From: an uncultured Lachnospiraceae bacterium
GTDB taxonomy: Bacteria > Bacillota > Clostridia > Lachnospirales > Lachnospiraceae
Assembly: GCA_947174665.1 (NCBI GenBank)
Contig: CAMWJV010000003.1
Coordinates: forward strand, 1 to 64,000
Reading direction: 5' to 3'
Length of the DNA: 64,000 nt
Under the pieces are notes generated by a model that was not told where the DNA came from, did not search any database, and saw nothing but the letters and a program-made list of their open reading frames with translations. The position numbers and the translations under genes were made by a program. Positions 1 through 9,824 of this stretch are shown here, one piece after another; positions within the stretch are counted from its first letter, which is position 1; each line of letters starts with the position of its first letter.

Positions 1-273
1 GAAGAAGGCTGGAAAGTCGGGTATATGGAAAGAAATGAACCATTAAACGAAGAAGACAGCGGCTGGTCTTTTTTTGCAGGAAATGAAAGTGACGAATATA
101 CGTCAAATCACAGAAATATAGAATTAATGTATGTAGGAAATGTATGGCAGCAATTAGATCAGGATATTTTCAAATATATTGATATGCCGATAGGGACGAG
201 GCTTATCAGAATATCTCCGGAAAGTTTTGAAGCAGATAAAAATGATAAGGAAATATATATGGTAAAAAGATAA
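1..273 (+). CDS. DUF2185-like (immunity-type) protein, 5' truncated by window edge
   Basis: Frame open from base 1: EEGWKVGYMERNEPLNEEDSGWSFFAGNESDEYT...; GW-F-GNESDEY pattern resembles DUF2185. Confidence 0.5.
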   Translation, partial: EEGWKVGYMERNEPLNEEDSGWSFFAGNESDEYTSNHRNIELMYVGNVWQQLDQDIFKYIDMPIGTRLIRISPESFEADKNDKEIYMVKR

Positions 274-435
274 CGATATATGGTATGCCCGGTTCATCGG
301 TTAATCTGTAACCTTGCATTTTTCCGAATGCCGTGTTATTATTTTAACGATTGGACACAGATGTGAAATATGTCAGTTTCAAAGCTGTGCAAAAACAGAA
401 AGAGATGCCCGGAAGGCAGAAAGGAAGCAGGAGTA

Positions 436-1359
436 ATGAAGCAAGGATTTGATGATGTGATTTCTAAGGTGAAAAGCTGTGAAATGAAGAAGATTGCTGT
501 GGCGGCCGCACAGGATTCCGCCGTGTTGGAGGCAGTGCGGGAGGCAAAGCATCAGGGTATTGCGGACGCGGTTCTGGTGGGAGATGAGGCGAAGATTCGG
601 GAGATAGCCGCATCCATGGATATGGATCTTGAAGGCTACCGTATCATCGACGAGCCCGATATGATTCAGGCAGCGCTGAAGGCTGTGAAGCTTGCCCATG
701 ACGGCGAGGTTGACATGTACATGAAGGGCCTTGTGGATACCAAGAATTTCTTAAAGAGCGTGCTGGACAAGGAAGTGGGTCTGAGGACAGGCGGTCCCCT
801 TTCCCATGTGTGTGTGTTCGACATTCCGGGCATTGACAGGCTCCTGTTTCTCACAGATGTGGCATTTATCACCTACCCTACTCTGGAGGACAAGATTCAC
901 ATTATCAATAATACGGTTCCCGTCTGCAATGCCTGCGGCATAGAGAATCCCAAGATTGCGCCTCTGGCGGCGGTTGAGGTGGTAAATCCCAAGATGGAGA
1001 CCACCGTGGAAGCTGCGGAACTGACGAAAATGTGCGAGGAAGGAAAGATTACCGGATGTATCGTGGACGGACCTCTCTCTCTTGACCTTGCTGTTGACGC
1101 GGAGGCGGCAAAGCATAAAGGTGCCACAGACAGAAAGATTCAGGGGGATGCGGATGTGCTGCTGTTCCCGGACATTCATGCTGGAAATCTTGTATATAAA
1201 GCAATCGTACATATGGTGCCGGGAGTGAAGAATGGCTGCATCCTCACCGGAACCAAGGTTCCCGTTATCCTTACCAGCCGCTCCGACACCTTTGAGACCA
1301 AGGTGAATTCCATTGCCCTGGCTGCGGTGGTGGCTGAGGAGTTGAAGAAGAATGGCTGA
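436..1359 (+). CDS. ptb: Phosphate butyryltransferase (Ptb family)
   Basis: ORF 370-1359; likely start ATG 436 (MKQGFDDVISKV) after a purine-rich RBS. PTA/PTB motifs (KGLVDTKNFLKSVL, GPLSLDLAV, DADVLLFPDIHAGNLVYKA); followed by buk. Confidence 0.88.
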   Translation: MKQGFDDVISKVKSCEMKKIAVAAAQDSAVLEAVREAKHQGIADAVLVGDEAKIREIAASMDMDLEGYRIIDEPDMIQAALKAVKLAHDGEVDMYMKGLVDTKNFLKSVLDKEVGLRTGGPLSHVCVFDIPGIDRLLFLTDVAFITYPTLEDKIHIINNTVPVCNACGIENPKIAPLAAVEVVNPKMETTVEAAELTKMCEEGKITGCIVDGPLSLDLAVDAEAAKHKGATDRKIQGDADVLLFPDIHAGNLVYKAIVHMVPGVKNGCILTGTKVPVILTSRSDTFETKVNSIALAAVVAEELKKNG

Positions 1360-1504
1360 GGTGCTGATTGAAATTATCGGTGAAGTCATAGGCTGCGTGC
1401 TGGACCTGGTGATTGACGGCGCGACGGACAGGATGGCTGCATCCAAAAGAGCCCGGCGGGAAAAGAAGAAAGAAAAGAAGAGGAGGAAAAATCTATGTCC
1501 ATAA
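1352..1504 (+). CDS. Small 50-aa ORF between ptb and buk, hydrophobic N-terminus and basic tail
   Basis: [50 protein letters not shown]; overlaps the ends of ptb and the start of buk. Confidence 0.35.
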   Translation: MAEVLIEIIGEVIGCVLDLVIDGATDRMAASKRARREKKKEKKRRKNLCP

Positions 1505-2562
1505 AGAGCTTAATTATCAACCCAGGTTCTACCTCCACCAAAATTGGTGTGTTTGAGGATGAGAATCTGTTGTTTGAGGAGACCTTAAGGCATTCCACCG
1601 AGGAGATTTCCCGGTATGAAACTATTTTTGACCAGAAGGATTTCAGAAAGCAGATTATCACAGACCTTCTGGCTTCCAAGAATTTTGACATCAAGTCTCT
1701 GAATGTGGTGGTGGGCCGCGGCGGTATGTTAAAGCCCATTCCCGGAGGCACCTACGCAGTCACGGACGAGCTTCTGGCGGATTTGAGAATAGGTGTGCAG
1801 GGACAGCATGCGTCCAACCTGGGAGGAATCCTGGCGAGGGAAATCGCAGACTCCATCGGCGTTCCGGCCTATATTGTTGACCCTGTGGTGGTGGATGAGC
1901 TTATGCCTATAGCAAGATATTCCGGCATGGCTGAAATCCCCAGAGGCAGTATTTTCCATGCTTTGAACCAGAAGGCAGTAGCAAAGAGGTACGCAAAGGA
2001 GATTGGGAAGCCTTATGAGTCCCTGAGGCTGATCGTGGTGCACATGGGCGGAGGCGTATCCGTGGGTGCACACGAAGGCGGCAGAGTGGTAGACGTGTTC
2101 AGTGCCTTTGACGGAGACGGAGCGTTTTCACCGGAGCGTGCGGGCGGCGTCCCCTGCGGTGCGCTTGTGAAGCTGTGCTTCTCGGGTAAATATACGGAGA
2201 AGGAAATATACAGTAAGCTTATCGGCAAGGGAGGATTTAACGCTTACCTTGGCACAAACGATATGCGTGATGTGACGAAGCGGGCGAACGAAGGCGATGA
2301 GAAGGCTGCGGAGGCCAAGCAGGCATTCCTGCTCCAGGTGGCAAAGGACATCGGTGCCATGGCCTGTGTACTGAACGGCAAAGTGGACCAGATTATTCTC
2401 ACAGGCGGCATTGCTTACGGGCAGGATGTGTGTGACGTTCTGAAGGAGAGAACGGGCTGGATCGCACCTGTTACTGTATATGCAGGAGAGGATGAGCTGC
2501 TTGCTCTTGCCCAGGGGGCCATGCGTGTGATGAACGGCGAGGAAAAAGCGCTGAAGTACTGA
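1495..2562 (+). CDS. buk: Butyrate kinase (acetokinase family)
   Basis: 355 aa; [47 protein letters not shown] motifs; GGAGG RBS. Confidence 0.92.
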   Translation: MSIKSLIINPGSTSTKIGVFEDENLLFEETLRHSTEEISRYETIFDQKDFRKQIITDLLASKNFDIKSLNVVVGRGGMLKPIPGGTYAVTDELLADLRIGVQGQHASNLGGILAREIADSIGVPAYIVDPVVVDELMPIARYSGMAEIPRGSIFHALNQKAVAKRYAKEIGKPYESLRLIVVHMGGGVSVGAHEGGRVVDVFSAFDGDGAFSPERAGGVPCGALVKLCFSGKYTEKEIYSKLIGKGGFNAYLGTNDMRDVTKRANEGDEKAAEAKQAFLLQVAKDIGAMACVLNGKVDQIILTGGIAYGQDVCDVLKERTGWIAPVTVYAGEDELLALAQGAMRVMNGEEKALKY

Positions 2563-2611
2563 AAACAGCAAAAGTGAGAGTTCATCTTGCCTGTTATCAG
2601 CCGGTTGGGAT

Positions 2612-2725
2612 AATGGGTTCCTGCAAAGACCGTAAAAAACGTCGGTACTTAGTCTCCGTACTTTGGAGACTTATGTACCGTTACGTTTTTTCCCGAGTGG
2701 AAACGTGTCTGAGCAGGAACCCATT
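2612..2725. repeat. Nested inverted-repeat (cruciform/RNA-fold) element
   Basis: Outer arms aatgggttcctgc (2612-2624)/gcaggaacccatt (2713-2725), perfect 13 bp; inner aaaaaacgt (2634-2642)/acgtttttt (2683-2691), cggtac (2643-2648)/gtaccg (2675-2680), gtctcc (2652-2657)/ggagac (2665-2670). Confidence 0.8.
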
Positions 2726-2903
2726 GTCTCGGGCGGCGTGACTTGCTGCAAGGCTGAACGGTTACTGGCAGAAAATGCTGTTAATAAAAAGAACTTGACA
2801 AAGATATAGCGATAAAGTTATGATTATAGTGTTGTTCTGACAGACAGGGGCAAAGCATATGCTCTTGTATAAACACTATGAGGATAAGGAGATTAGCGAA
2901 AAA

Positions 2904-3758
2904 ATGGTATGTAAGAATTGTGGTAAGGAACTTCCGGAAGGAACAAAGTTTTGTACTTCCTGCGGTACATCATGTGAGGAAGCGGCACCTCAGACCGCTG
3001 CGCCTCAGGCAGCAGCTGAAAGTGCAAATGGAGCGACACAAACTGTGACACCGGCTGCAGAAGCTCCAAAGGAAGCAGAAGCTCCCAAAGCTGCAGAGGC
3101 ACCCAAGGCGGCGGAAGCTCCGAAGGATGCTGTTGCGGCAAACGGCGATAAGCCTCAGGCGGCAGGGTCTGACAATGTGAAGAAGCTGGCCTTCATTGGC
3201 GGCATTGCGGTGGTAGCTCTTGTGTTGCTCATTGCATTGTGCAATCTGATGTTTGGCAGTTCACCCAAGAAAGCGTTCAAGGCGTATGTAACAGGCCAGT
3301 ATTCCTGTGATTATAAGAAGCTGTGGAATAATTCCATAGCAGCAAAGAAGGCACAGAAGGCGCTGGATCTGTATGATAAGGACGATTACGAAGATGACTA
3401 CGAGGATATGAAGGACTACTACGAGGATCTGAAGGAGGACTGGAAGGACGACGGTATCAAGTACAAGGTCTCCGTAGACATCAAGGATGTTGAAAAGATC
3501 AAGAAGAGCGACAGGGAGTTCAAGTGGGCAAAGGAGTTCATGGAAGACTACTATGACTGTGACGCAGACAAGATCAAGCAGTTCGCCATTGTAGAGGCCA
3601 GGATTAAGGCAGAGTACTATGAGGACGGGGACAGAGAAAAAGATTATGATGTTGATACAGGCAGAACACAGTACTTGATGATAAAGATCGGCAGTGACTG
3701 GTATTTTACCGGATACTCTCGTGATGACATCAAGGAGTATCTGAAGTATTATAAGTAA
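2904..3758 (+). CDS. Zinc-ribbon, single-TM protein with acidic/Tyr-rich C-terminal domain
   Basis: MVCKNCGKELPEGTKFCTSCG zinc ribbon, Ala/Pro/Glu linker, TM (LAFIGGIAVVALVLLIALCNLMF), then a D/E/K/Y-rich domain. Start moved from 2859 to 2904. Confidence 0.6.
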   Translation: MVCKNCGKELPEGTKFCTSCGTSCEEAAPQTAAPQAAAESANGATQTVTPAAEAPKEAEAPKAAEAPKAAEAPKDAVAANGDKPQAAGSDNVKKLAFIGGIAVVALVLLIALCNLMFGSSPKKAFKAYVTGQYSCDYKKLWNNSIAAKKAQKALDLYDKDDYEDDYEDMKDYYEDLKEDWKDDGIKYKVSVDIKDVEKIKKSDREFKWAKEFMEDYYDCDADKIKQFAIVEARIKAEYYEDGDREKDYDVDTGRTQYLMIKIGSDWYFTGYSRDDIKEYLKYYK

Positions 3759-3791
3759 GTCTCAGAAAAGAATCTGCAAAAAGTAAAAAAA

Positions 3792-3823
3792 GGCATGACA
3801 TCTTGATGGTGTCATGCCCTTTT
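3792..3823. terminator. Bidirectional Rho-independent terminator
   Basis: aaaaaaaGGCATGACatcttgatgGTGTCATGCCctttttat between convergent genes. Confidence 0.8.
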
Positions 3824-3851
3824 TATGCACATGCCGATGCAGAGGAAACAT

Positions 3852-5264
3852 TTACTGAATAGGGAACTTGAAATAGTTCTTTGCGTTATAGTAGGAAATG
3901 TTCTTTACAATCTCTGAGAGAGTGTCGTAATCCTGAGGAAATTCACCGTTCTCCACCCAGCTTCCGATCAGGTTACAAAGGATTCTGCGGAAATACTCAT
4001 GTCTTGTGTAGGACAGGAAACTCCGGGAATCCGTCAGCATTCCTACAAAGCCGGAGAGATTGCCCAGATTTGCAAGGGAGACCATCTGGTCCGTCATGCC
4101 AACCTTGTGGTCATTGAACCACCATGCGCTGCCCTGCTGAATCTTTGCCACGGCGGTGGAATCCTGGAAGCAGCCTAAGATACTGCCGATGGACTGATTG
4201 TCATTGGGATTCAGGCTGTACAGGATGGTTCTGGGAAGTTCGTCTGTGCAGTTTAAGGCATTGAGGAAATCAGCCATCTGAGAGGAGGGGGCGTAGTTGT
4301 TGATGCAGTCATAGCCGGTGTCAGGCCCCAGCTTCTCATACATCAGTCCGTTGTTGTCCCGTTTACAGCCGTAATGAAGCTGCATTGCCCAGTCCAGTCT
4401 GTGGTATTCTCTGCCGACAAAGAGCATAAAGGCTGTCTTGAACTTCATTTCCTCCTCTTTGGTAAGGATCATGCGGTTCTGGCGCTTTAAGAAAATTGCC
4501 TCAATTTCGTCCTCATCTGCGGGGCAGTACATCACATATTCAAGAGCATGGTCGGATACGTTGCAGCCCATGGATGCAAAGAATGTCATGCGGTTTTTAA
4601 GAGCGTTCTTTAGTGCGGCGAAGCTGTTGATTTCAGCCATGCCCACGGTTGCGGCAAGCTTACCCAGATAGTCCAGATAATCGGGCTTCTCGATGTTCAT
4701 TGCTTTGTCGGGTCTCCATGCAGGAAGAACCTTTACATCGAAACTCTTGTCCTCCGCAATCTTCTTGTGCCATTCAAGAGAATCAATGGGGTCATCCGTG
4801 GTACAGATGAGGGTGACGTTACTCTGTTTGATCAGGCTGCGAACACTCATGGAGGGCTGGGAAAGCTTCTCGTTGCAGAGCTTCCAGACCTCGTCCGCAG
4901 TGTTTTTATTGAGTATTCCGGTGTAGCCGAAATATCTCTGCAGCTCCAGGTGGCTCCAGTGGAACAGAGGATTGCCGATGGCATGGCCCAGACACTCTGC
5001 CCATTTGCAGAATTTTTCATAGTCGGATGCATCGCCTGTTATGTACTTTTCATCCACGCCGCAGGAGCGCATAAAGCGCCATTTGTAATGGTCTCCGCCC
5101 AGCCACACCTGGGTGATGTTTTCGAACTGACGGTCCTCGGCAATCTCCCTGGGATTGATGTGGCAGTGGTAGTCCAGAATCGGCGTGTTTTCCGCGTAGT
5201 CGTGGAACAGCTTCTTTGCTGTCTCGGTCTCCAACAGAAAGTCTTTGTCCATAAATGCTTTCAT
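3852..5264 (-). CDS. uxaC: Glucuronate isomerase
   Basis: 470 aa; MKAFMDKDFLLETETAKKLFHDYAENTPILDYHCHINPREIAEDR, TTDDPIDSLEWH, GMLTDSRSFLSYTRHEYFRRILC; family hallmarks. Confidence 0.95.
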   Translation of the reverse strand: MKAFMDKDFLLETETAKKLFHDYAENTPILDYHCHINPREIAEDRQFENITQVWLGGDHYKWRFMRSCGVDEKYITGDASDYEKFCKWAECLGHAIGNPLFHWSHLELQRYFGYTGILNKNTADEVWKLCNEKLSQPSMSVRSLIKQSNVTLICTTDDPIDSLEWHKKIAEDKSFDVKVLPAWRPDKAMNIEKPDYLDYLGKLAATVGMAEINSFAALKNALKNRMTFFASMGCNVSDHALEYVMYCPADEDEIEAIFLKRQNRMILTKEEEMKFKTAFMLFVGREYHRLDWAMQLHYGCKRDNNGLMYEKLGPDTGYDCINNYAPSSQMADFLNALNCTDELPRTILYSLNPNDNQSIGSILGCFQDSTAVAKIQQGSAWWFNDHKVGMTDQMVSLANLGNLSGFVGMLTDSRSFLSYTRHEYFRRILCNLIGSWVENGEFPQDYDTLSEIVKNISYYNAKNYFKFPIQ

Positions 5265-5313
5265 TTTATTACCTTCTTTCTGCCGCCCGGCGGCGTTTTT
5301 TGTTTATTTAGGT

Positions 5314-6324
5314 TTAGTTCCTTGTGGTGCCGCGATGAATGATCTCGCCTGAAAAAACAGTCTTTTTCGGCATCTCGTTTCCGTCAAGCACCCCCATCAG
5401 GGTGGTGATCAAATGCTGGCACAGGGTCTCCAGCTTGTTGTCGATGCTGGTGAGCTCCGGGTCACAGCAGTTGACAAGCATAGAATTGTTGTATCCCAGT
5501 ATGGAGAAATCCTGCGGTATGGAATATCCCATCAGCTTTGCGTATTTAACGGCGGCCAGCGCCAGGGTGTCATCCGAGGCAATAACTCCGTGAAAATTCA
5601 GCCCCTGGTCATGCAGCTTCATCAGGTGCCGGGTCATGGCCGGAATGTCCTCATGGGAACCCTGATAGAATTGCAGCAGACCGGACTCGGCGGAGAGCTT
5701 TTGCTCCTCCATGGCGGCTCGATATCCTGCAAGCTTTTTCTTCCCGCTGTAGGAGACAGAGTTATAGAAATATACAATATCCCTGACTCCGGCGGAGATC
5801 ATCTGCAGAGTGGCCTCATACATAGAGGTGAAGTCGTCAGATATTATGCTGTAGATGTTTGGAGCATCCAGAGCCGCATTCAGAAGCATTAACGGAACCT
5901 GGGCGGCAGCATCCACCACATATTGGTTGTCGGCATCTTCCTCATAAATAAAATTGGAGCCTACAAGGATAATGCCATCCACCTTTTTGGTAATAAGGAG
6001 ATTGACCGCGGCAGCCTTTGCGTCCAGATCGTAGCCTGTGCAGCACAGGATACTGTCGTAATCGTTTGCACGCAGCTTTTGTTCTATATAGTAGATTGCC
6101 TTGGCGAGATAGAGGTCGGAGCTGTCGGCGCATATGATACCGATGGTCTTCATAGTGTTCAGGCCCAGGCCTCTGGCAAAGGCATTAGGGGTGTACTCAT
6201 ACCGGTTGATGACATCCAGTACTTTTTTCTTCGTCTTTTCGCTGACACTGCTGCTTCCGTTCAGCACACGCGACACCGTAGCTATGGATACGCCGGCTTT
6301 CTCCGATATATCATAGATGGTCAT
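5314..6324 (-). CDS. LacI-family transcriptional regulator
   Basis: N-terminal HTH MTIYDISEKAGVSIATVSRVLNGSSSVSEKTKKKVLDVI; PBP-like C-domain; divergent from uxaB. Confidence 0.93.
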   Translation of the reverse strand: MTIYDISEKAGVSIATVSRVLNGSSSVSEKTKKKVLDVINRYEYTPNAFARGLGLNTMKTIGIICADSSDLYLAKAIYYIEQKLRANDYDSILCCTGYDLDAKAAAVNLLITKKVDGIILVGSNFIYEEDADNQYVVDAAAQVPLMLLNAALDAPNIYSIISDDFTSMYEATLQMISAGVRDIVYFYNSVSYSGKKKLAGYRAAMEEQKLSAESGLLQFYQGSHEDIPAMTRHLMKLHDQGLNFHGVIASDDTLALAAVKYAKLMGYSIPQDFSILGYNNSMLVNCCDPELTSIDNKLETLCQHLITTLMGVLDGNEMPKKTVFSGEIIHRGTTRN

Positions 6325-6516
6325 ACCTGTAAATGCCTTCCTGTAGGTTATAAGAGAGAATATGTAAGCAGTTACATAAAACTCTTTTTAAATTATATCC
6401 GACCACAATTCTTTTTTCAAGACATTTTTTTGTGGTTATAATTGTGTTGACGAAAGCTTTTTTTGGCAGTAAAATAGCTTATGAAAGTACTTACACTATT
6501 AGGAGGGAGACTGACA

Positions 6517-7977
6517 ATGGAAGTATTAAACAAATCGATGTCCAACAGGAAAGAAAGGCCTGTTAAGGTAGTTCAGTTCGGAGAGGGAAATTTTCTTCGG
6601 GCGTTTGTGGACTACATGATTGATATTGCCAATGAAAAGGGAACTTTTGACGGGGATATTGTTCTTATCAAGCCCATTGAATTTGGCAACCTGGACAATT
6701 TTCACAAGCAGGACTGTCAGTATACAGTGTCTCTGCGGGGAAATGTGAACGGTGAAGGCAAGATTATCAACAGAGTGGTGACAAGCGTTGCAGACGCTGT
6801 GGATACTGCCAGTGAATATGAGAAATATGCGGCCCTTGCCGAGATTGATACTCTGCGGTTTGTCGTCTCCAACACTACGGAGGCCGGCATTGTATATGAC
6901 CCTTCCGATAAGTTTGAGTTAAATCCCCCTAAGACGTTTCCGGGGAAACTGACAAAGTTCCTGTATCACAGATTTGAGACATTCCACGGTGATAAGTCAA
7001 AGGGGCTTGTGATGCTTCCGGTGGAGTTGATTGATGACAACGGCATTATGCTGCGCAAATGCGTGATGCAGCAGATTGAGAATTGGGGACTTTCCGATGA
7101 ATTTAAGGCATGGGTGGAGGATGCCTGTATCTTCACGTCTACATTGGTTGACCGCATTGTCACCGGCTACCCCCGCGCCACGGAGCAGGAGGAGTGGGAG
7201 AAGCTGGGATATGAGGACCGTATCATGGTTACCGGCGAGCCCTTTGCACTCTGGGTTATCGAATCCGAGAAGGACATCAGCAAAGAATTTGACCTTCCCG
7301 GAGCGGGACTGCCCGTTATTTTTACAGAGGATCATCACCCTTACAAGCAGAGAAAAGTGCGTATCTTAAACGGTGCACACACTTCATTTGTGCTGGCTTC
7401 CTGGCTCTGCGGCAATGATATTGTGAGACAGTCCATGGAGGATGCGGATGTGCGCGACTTCATGAACAAGACAATTTTTGATGAAGTTATTCCAACCCTG
7501 ACCCTTCCTGAGGACGAGTTGAAGGAGTTTGCGGGTGAGGTTGTAAACCGTTTCAATAATCCCTATGTGGACCATGCGCTGCTGGCTATCTCACTAAATT
7601 CCGTATCTAAATGGCGTGCAAGATGTCTGCCCAGTCTGCTGGGATATGTTGATAAGTTCGGCAGACTTCCCGCTCATCTGACGTTCTCCATCGCAGCGCT
7701 GATGGCGTTTTATCAGGGCACCGAGATTCAGGACGGCGTTCTGAAGGGTGACAGGAACGGACAGCCTTATGATATTAAGGACGATTTGGCTGTACTGGAG
7801 TTCTTCCGTGACAATTGCGGCAAGGATACCGCAAGCTTTGTGACGGCTTACCTGGGGAGAGAGGACTTCCATGGACAGGATCTGAACAAGGTGCCGGGTC
7901 TTACCGACGCAGTGGTTTCCTATCTGGATGATATAAAAGCAAATGGTATGAGGGCGGCATTATGCAGGATTTCATAA
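6517..7977 (+). CDS. uxaB: Tagaturonate reductase (altronate oxidoreductase)
   Basis: Mannitol-dehydrogenase-type: VVQFGEGNFLRAFVDYMID, KVRILNGAHTSFVLASWLCGND; start MEVLNKSMSN after aggaggga RBS. Confidence 0.92.
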   Translation: MEVLNKSMSNRKERPVKVVQFGEGNFLRAFVDYMIDIANEKGTFDGDIVLIKPIEFGNLDNFHKQDCQYTVSLRGNVNGEGKIINRVVTSVADAVDTASEYEKYAALAEIDTLRFVVSNTTEAGIVYDPSDKFELNPPKTFPGKLTKFLYHRFETFHGDKSKGLVMLPVELIDDNGIMLRKCVMQQIENWGLSDEFKAWVEDACIFTSTLVDRIVTGYPRATEQEEWEKLGYEDRIMVTGEPFALWVIESEKDISKEFDLPGAGLPVIFTEDHHPYKQRKVRILNGAHTSFVLASWLCGNDIVRQSMEDADVRDFMNKTIFDEVIPTLTLPEDELKEFAGEVVNRFNNPYVDHALLAISLNSVSKWRARCLPSLLGYVDKFGRLPAHLTFSIAALMAFYQGTEIQDGVLKGDRNGQPYDIKDDLAVLEFFRDNCGKDTASFVTAYLGREDFHGQDLNKVPGLTDAVVSYLDDIKANGMRAALCRIS

Positions 7978-9488
7978 AGATTCATGACAATGACAAGGTA
8001 GTGGTAGCGCTTAAGACGATTTCGGCTGGGGAGACCCTCACCGTGGAGGTACAGGGTGAGACCAGGCAGATTACCGCGCTGGAGGAGATTCCTGCGGGGC
8101 ACAAGATGGCAATCTGCGACATTCCGGCTGAGGGCGAGGTCATCAAGTACGGCTGCCGTATAGGTAACGCAAAAGAGGACATAAGGGCAGGAGCGTGGAT
8201 ACACACTCACAATATCAAAACTGCGCTGGGAGACCTGCTGGAGTATACCTATGAGCCTGTGGCCGCAGTGGAGCAGGATACCGGCTCTGCATCGCAGGAA
8301 GAAGTCACCTTCATGGGCTTCAATCGGTCCAATGGCAAGGTGGGTGTCCGGAATGAAATATGGATCATTCCAACGGTGGGCTGCGTGAACAATGTGGCTA
8401 CTGCAATTGCTGCCAAGGCAAATGCCTGGCGCATGGCGAATGAGGATAAATACGCAAGCGTTGGAGAGGTTATCGCTTTCCCCCACCCCTACGGCTGTTC
8501 CCAGATGGGGGATGACCAGGAGCACACCAGACAGATTCTGGCGGATTTGATCAACCACCCCAATGCAGGCGGAGTGTTGGTGCTGGGGCTGGGCTGTGAG
8601 AACAGCAATATCGATGTGCTGAAGCCCTATATCGGCGACTATGATGCGGACAGGGTAAAGTTTGTGGTATCCCAGGACTGTGAGGATGAAATCGCCGAGT
8701 CTCTGGAGGTCATCAAGGGACTGATAGGCTACGCATCCAAATTTGAGAGAGAGCCAATCAGCGTCAGCAGGCTGGTGATCGGCATGAAGTGCGGCGGCAG
8801 CGACGGGCTTTCCGGCATCACTGCAAATCCGCTGGTGGGGCGTTTCTCCGACAAGCTGATTTCTATGGGGGGGACTACGATTCTGACAGAAGTACCGGAG
8901 ATGTTCGGCGCGGAGACCCTTCTCATGAACCGCTGTGCCGACAGGGAGCTCTTCGACAAAACCGTTGACCTTATAAATGATTTTAAGAATTATTTCAAGA
9001 GCCACAACCAGACAATATACGAGAATCCTTCTCCCGGAAACAAGAAGGGAGGAATCTCCACCCTGGAGGATAAATCTCTTGGCTGTACCCAGAAGTCGGG
9101 CAGCGCACCGGTGCGTGGTGTGCTCCAGTACGGTGACAGGGTGGAGACGGCAGGTCTGAATTTACTCAGCGCACCGGGCAATGATCTGGTGGCAGCCACA
9201 GCCCTTGCGGCGGCAGGAGCCCATATTGTCCTGTTTACCACAGGCAGGGGAACGCCCTTTGCATCGCCGGTTCCCACCGTAAAGATTTCCACAAATTCCG
9301 GGCTGGCGGGCAGGAAAACTAACTGGATCGACTTCAACGCGGGAGTGCTGGTAGAGGACAAGACCATGGAGGAAGAAACGAAGGCGCTTTTTGATTATGT
9401 GGTGGAAGTGGCTTCCGGAAAGCTGGTTCGCAGCGAAGCGGCGGGATTCCACGATATGGCAATATTCAAACAGGGAGTAACCCTGTAA
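7962..9488 (+). CDS. uxaA: Altronate dehydratase
   Basis: 508 aa; FMGFNRSNGKVGVRNEIWIIPTVGCVNNVA, MKCGGSDGLSGITANPLVG; overlaps uxaB by 16 nt. Confidence 0.95.
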   Translation: MQDFIKIHDNDKVVVALKTISAGETLTVEVQGETRQITALEEIPAGHKMAICDIPAEGEVIKYGCRIGNAKEDIRAGAWIHTHNIKTALGDLLEYTYEPVAAVEQDTGSASQEEVTFMGFNRSNGKVGVRNEIWIIPTVGCVNNVATAIAAKANAWRMANEDKYASVGEVIAFPHPYGCSQMGDDQEHTRQILADLINHPNAGGVLVLGLGCENSNIDVLKPYIGDYDADRVKFVVSQDCEDEIAESLEVIKGLIGYASKFEREPISVSRLVIGMKCGGSDGLSGITANPLVGRFSDKLISMGGTTILTEVPEMFGAETLLMNRCADRELFDKTVDLINDFKNYFKSHNQTIYENPSPGNKKGGISTLEDKSLGCTQKSGSAPVRGVLQYGDRVETAGLNLLSAPGNDLVAATALAAAGAHIVLFTTGRGTPFASPVPTVKISTNSGLAGRKTNWIDFNAGVLVEDKTMEEETKALFDYVVEVASGKLVRSEAAGFHDMAIFKQGVTL

Positions 9489-9510
9489 ACAGCATACTTT
9501 CAGGCATATT

Positions 9511-9536
9511 ACCCCCGGACATAAAATGCCGGGGGT
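9511..9536 (+). terminator. Hairpin downstream of uxaA
   Basis: acccccggacataaaatgccgggggt, 8-bp stem; weak U-tract. Confidence 0.55.
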
Positions 9537-9580
9537 AAATTATTCAAGCTATATCCTTTACGGGAGATTTATGATATAAT

Positions 9581-9768
9581 GAGCGTAAAAGAAAATCAAG
9601 CGACGCAAAGCGTCATTTGATTTTCTTGCGCTCATTAACGAGCAAACGTCCGATGAAATCGGACAAGAAGCGCTGAAAGCGCGGGTTTGCGAGTTTAGAT
9701 GAATGGTTATTAACGAGAAAGCGTTTGACGAAGTCAAACATAGAGCGCGTCAGCGCGTGCTTTCGAGT
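9581..9768. repeat. Modular structured intergenic element (one long hairpin plus two three-way-junction-like modules)
   Basis: gagcg(9581)...aagaaaatcaa/ttgattttctt with inner gacgc-aaa-gcgtc; module 2 gcaaac[gtccgat-gaa-atcggac][gcgct-gaa-agcgc]gtttgc; module 3 gaaagc[gtttgac-gaa-gtcaaac][gcgcgtcagcgcg]gctttc. Confidence 0.7.
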
Positions 9769-9824
9769 ATAGATGGTATAATAATCTGTGTCAGTCAGTA
9801 TGCGTGCAGGAGAGGAGAGCGGCT

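Noticed and set aside
751-1446. 231-aa minus-strand ORF opposite ptb
   Set aside because: Shadow ORF; sense strand encodes a clear Ptb.
7920-9005. 361-aa minus-strand ORF opposite uxaA
   Set aside because: Shadow ORF fully overlapping a confidently identified gene; low-complexity His/Leu-rich composition.
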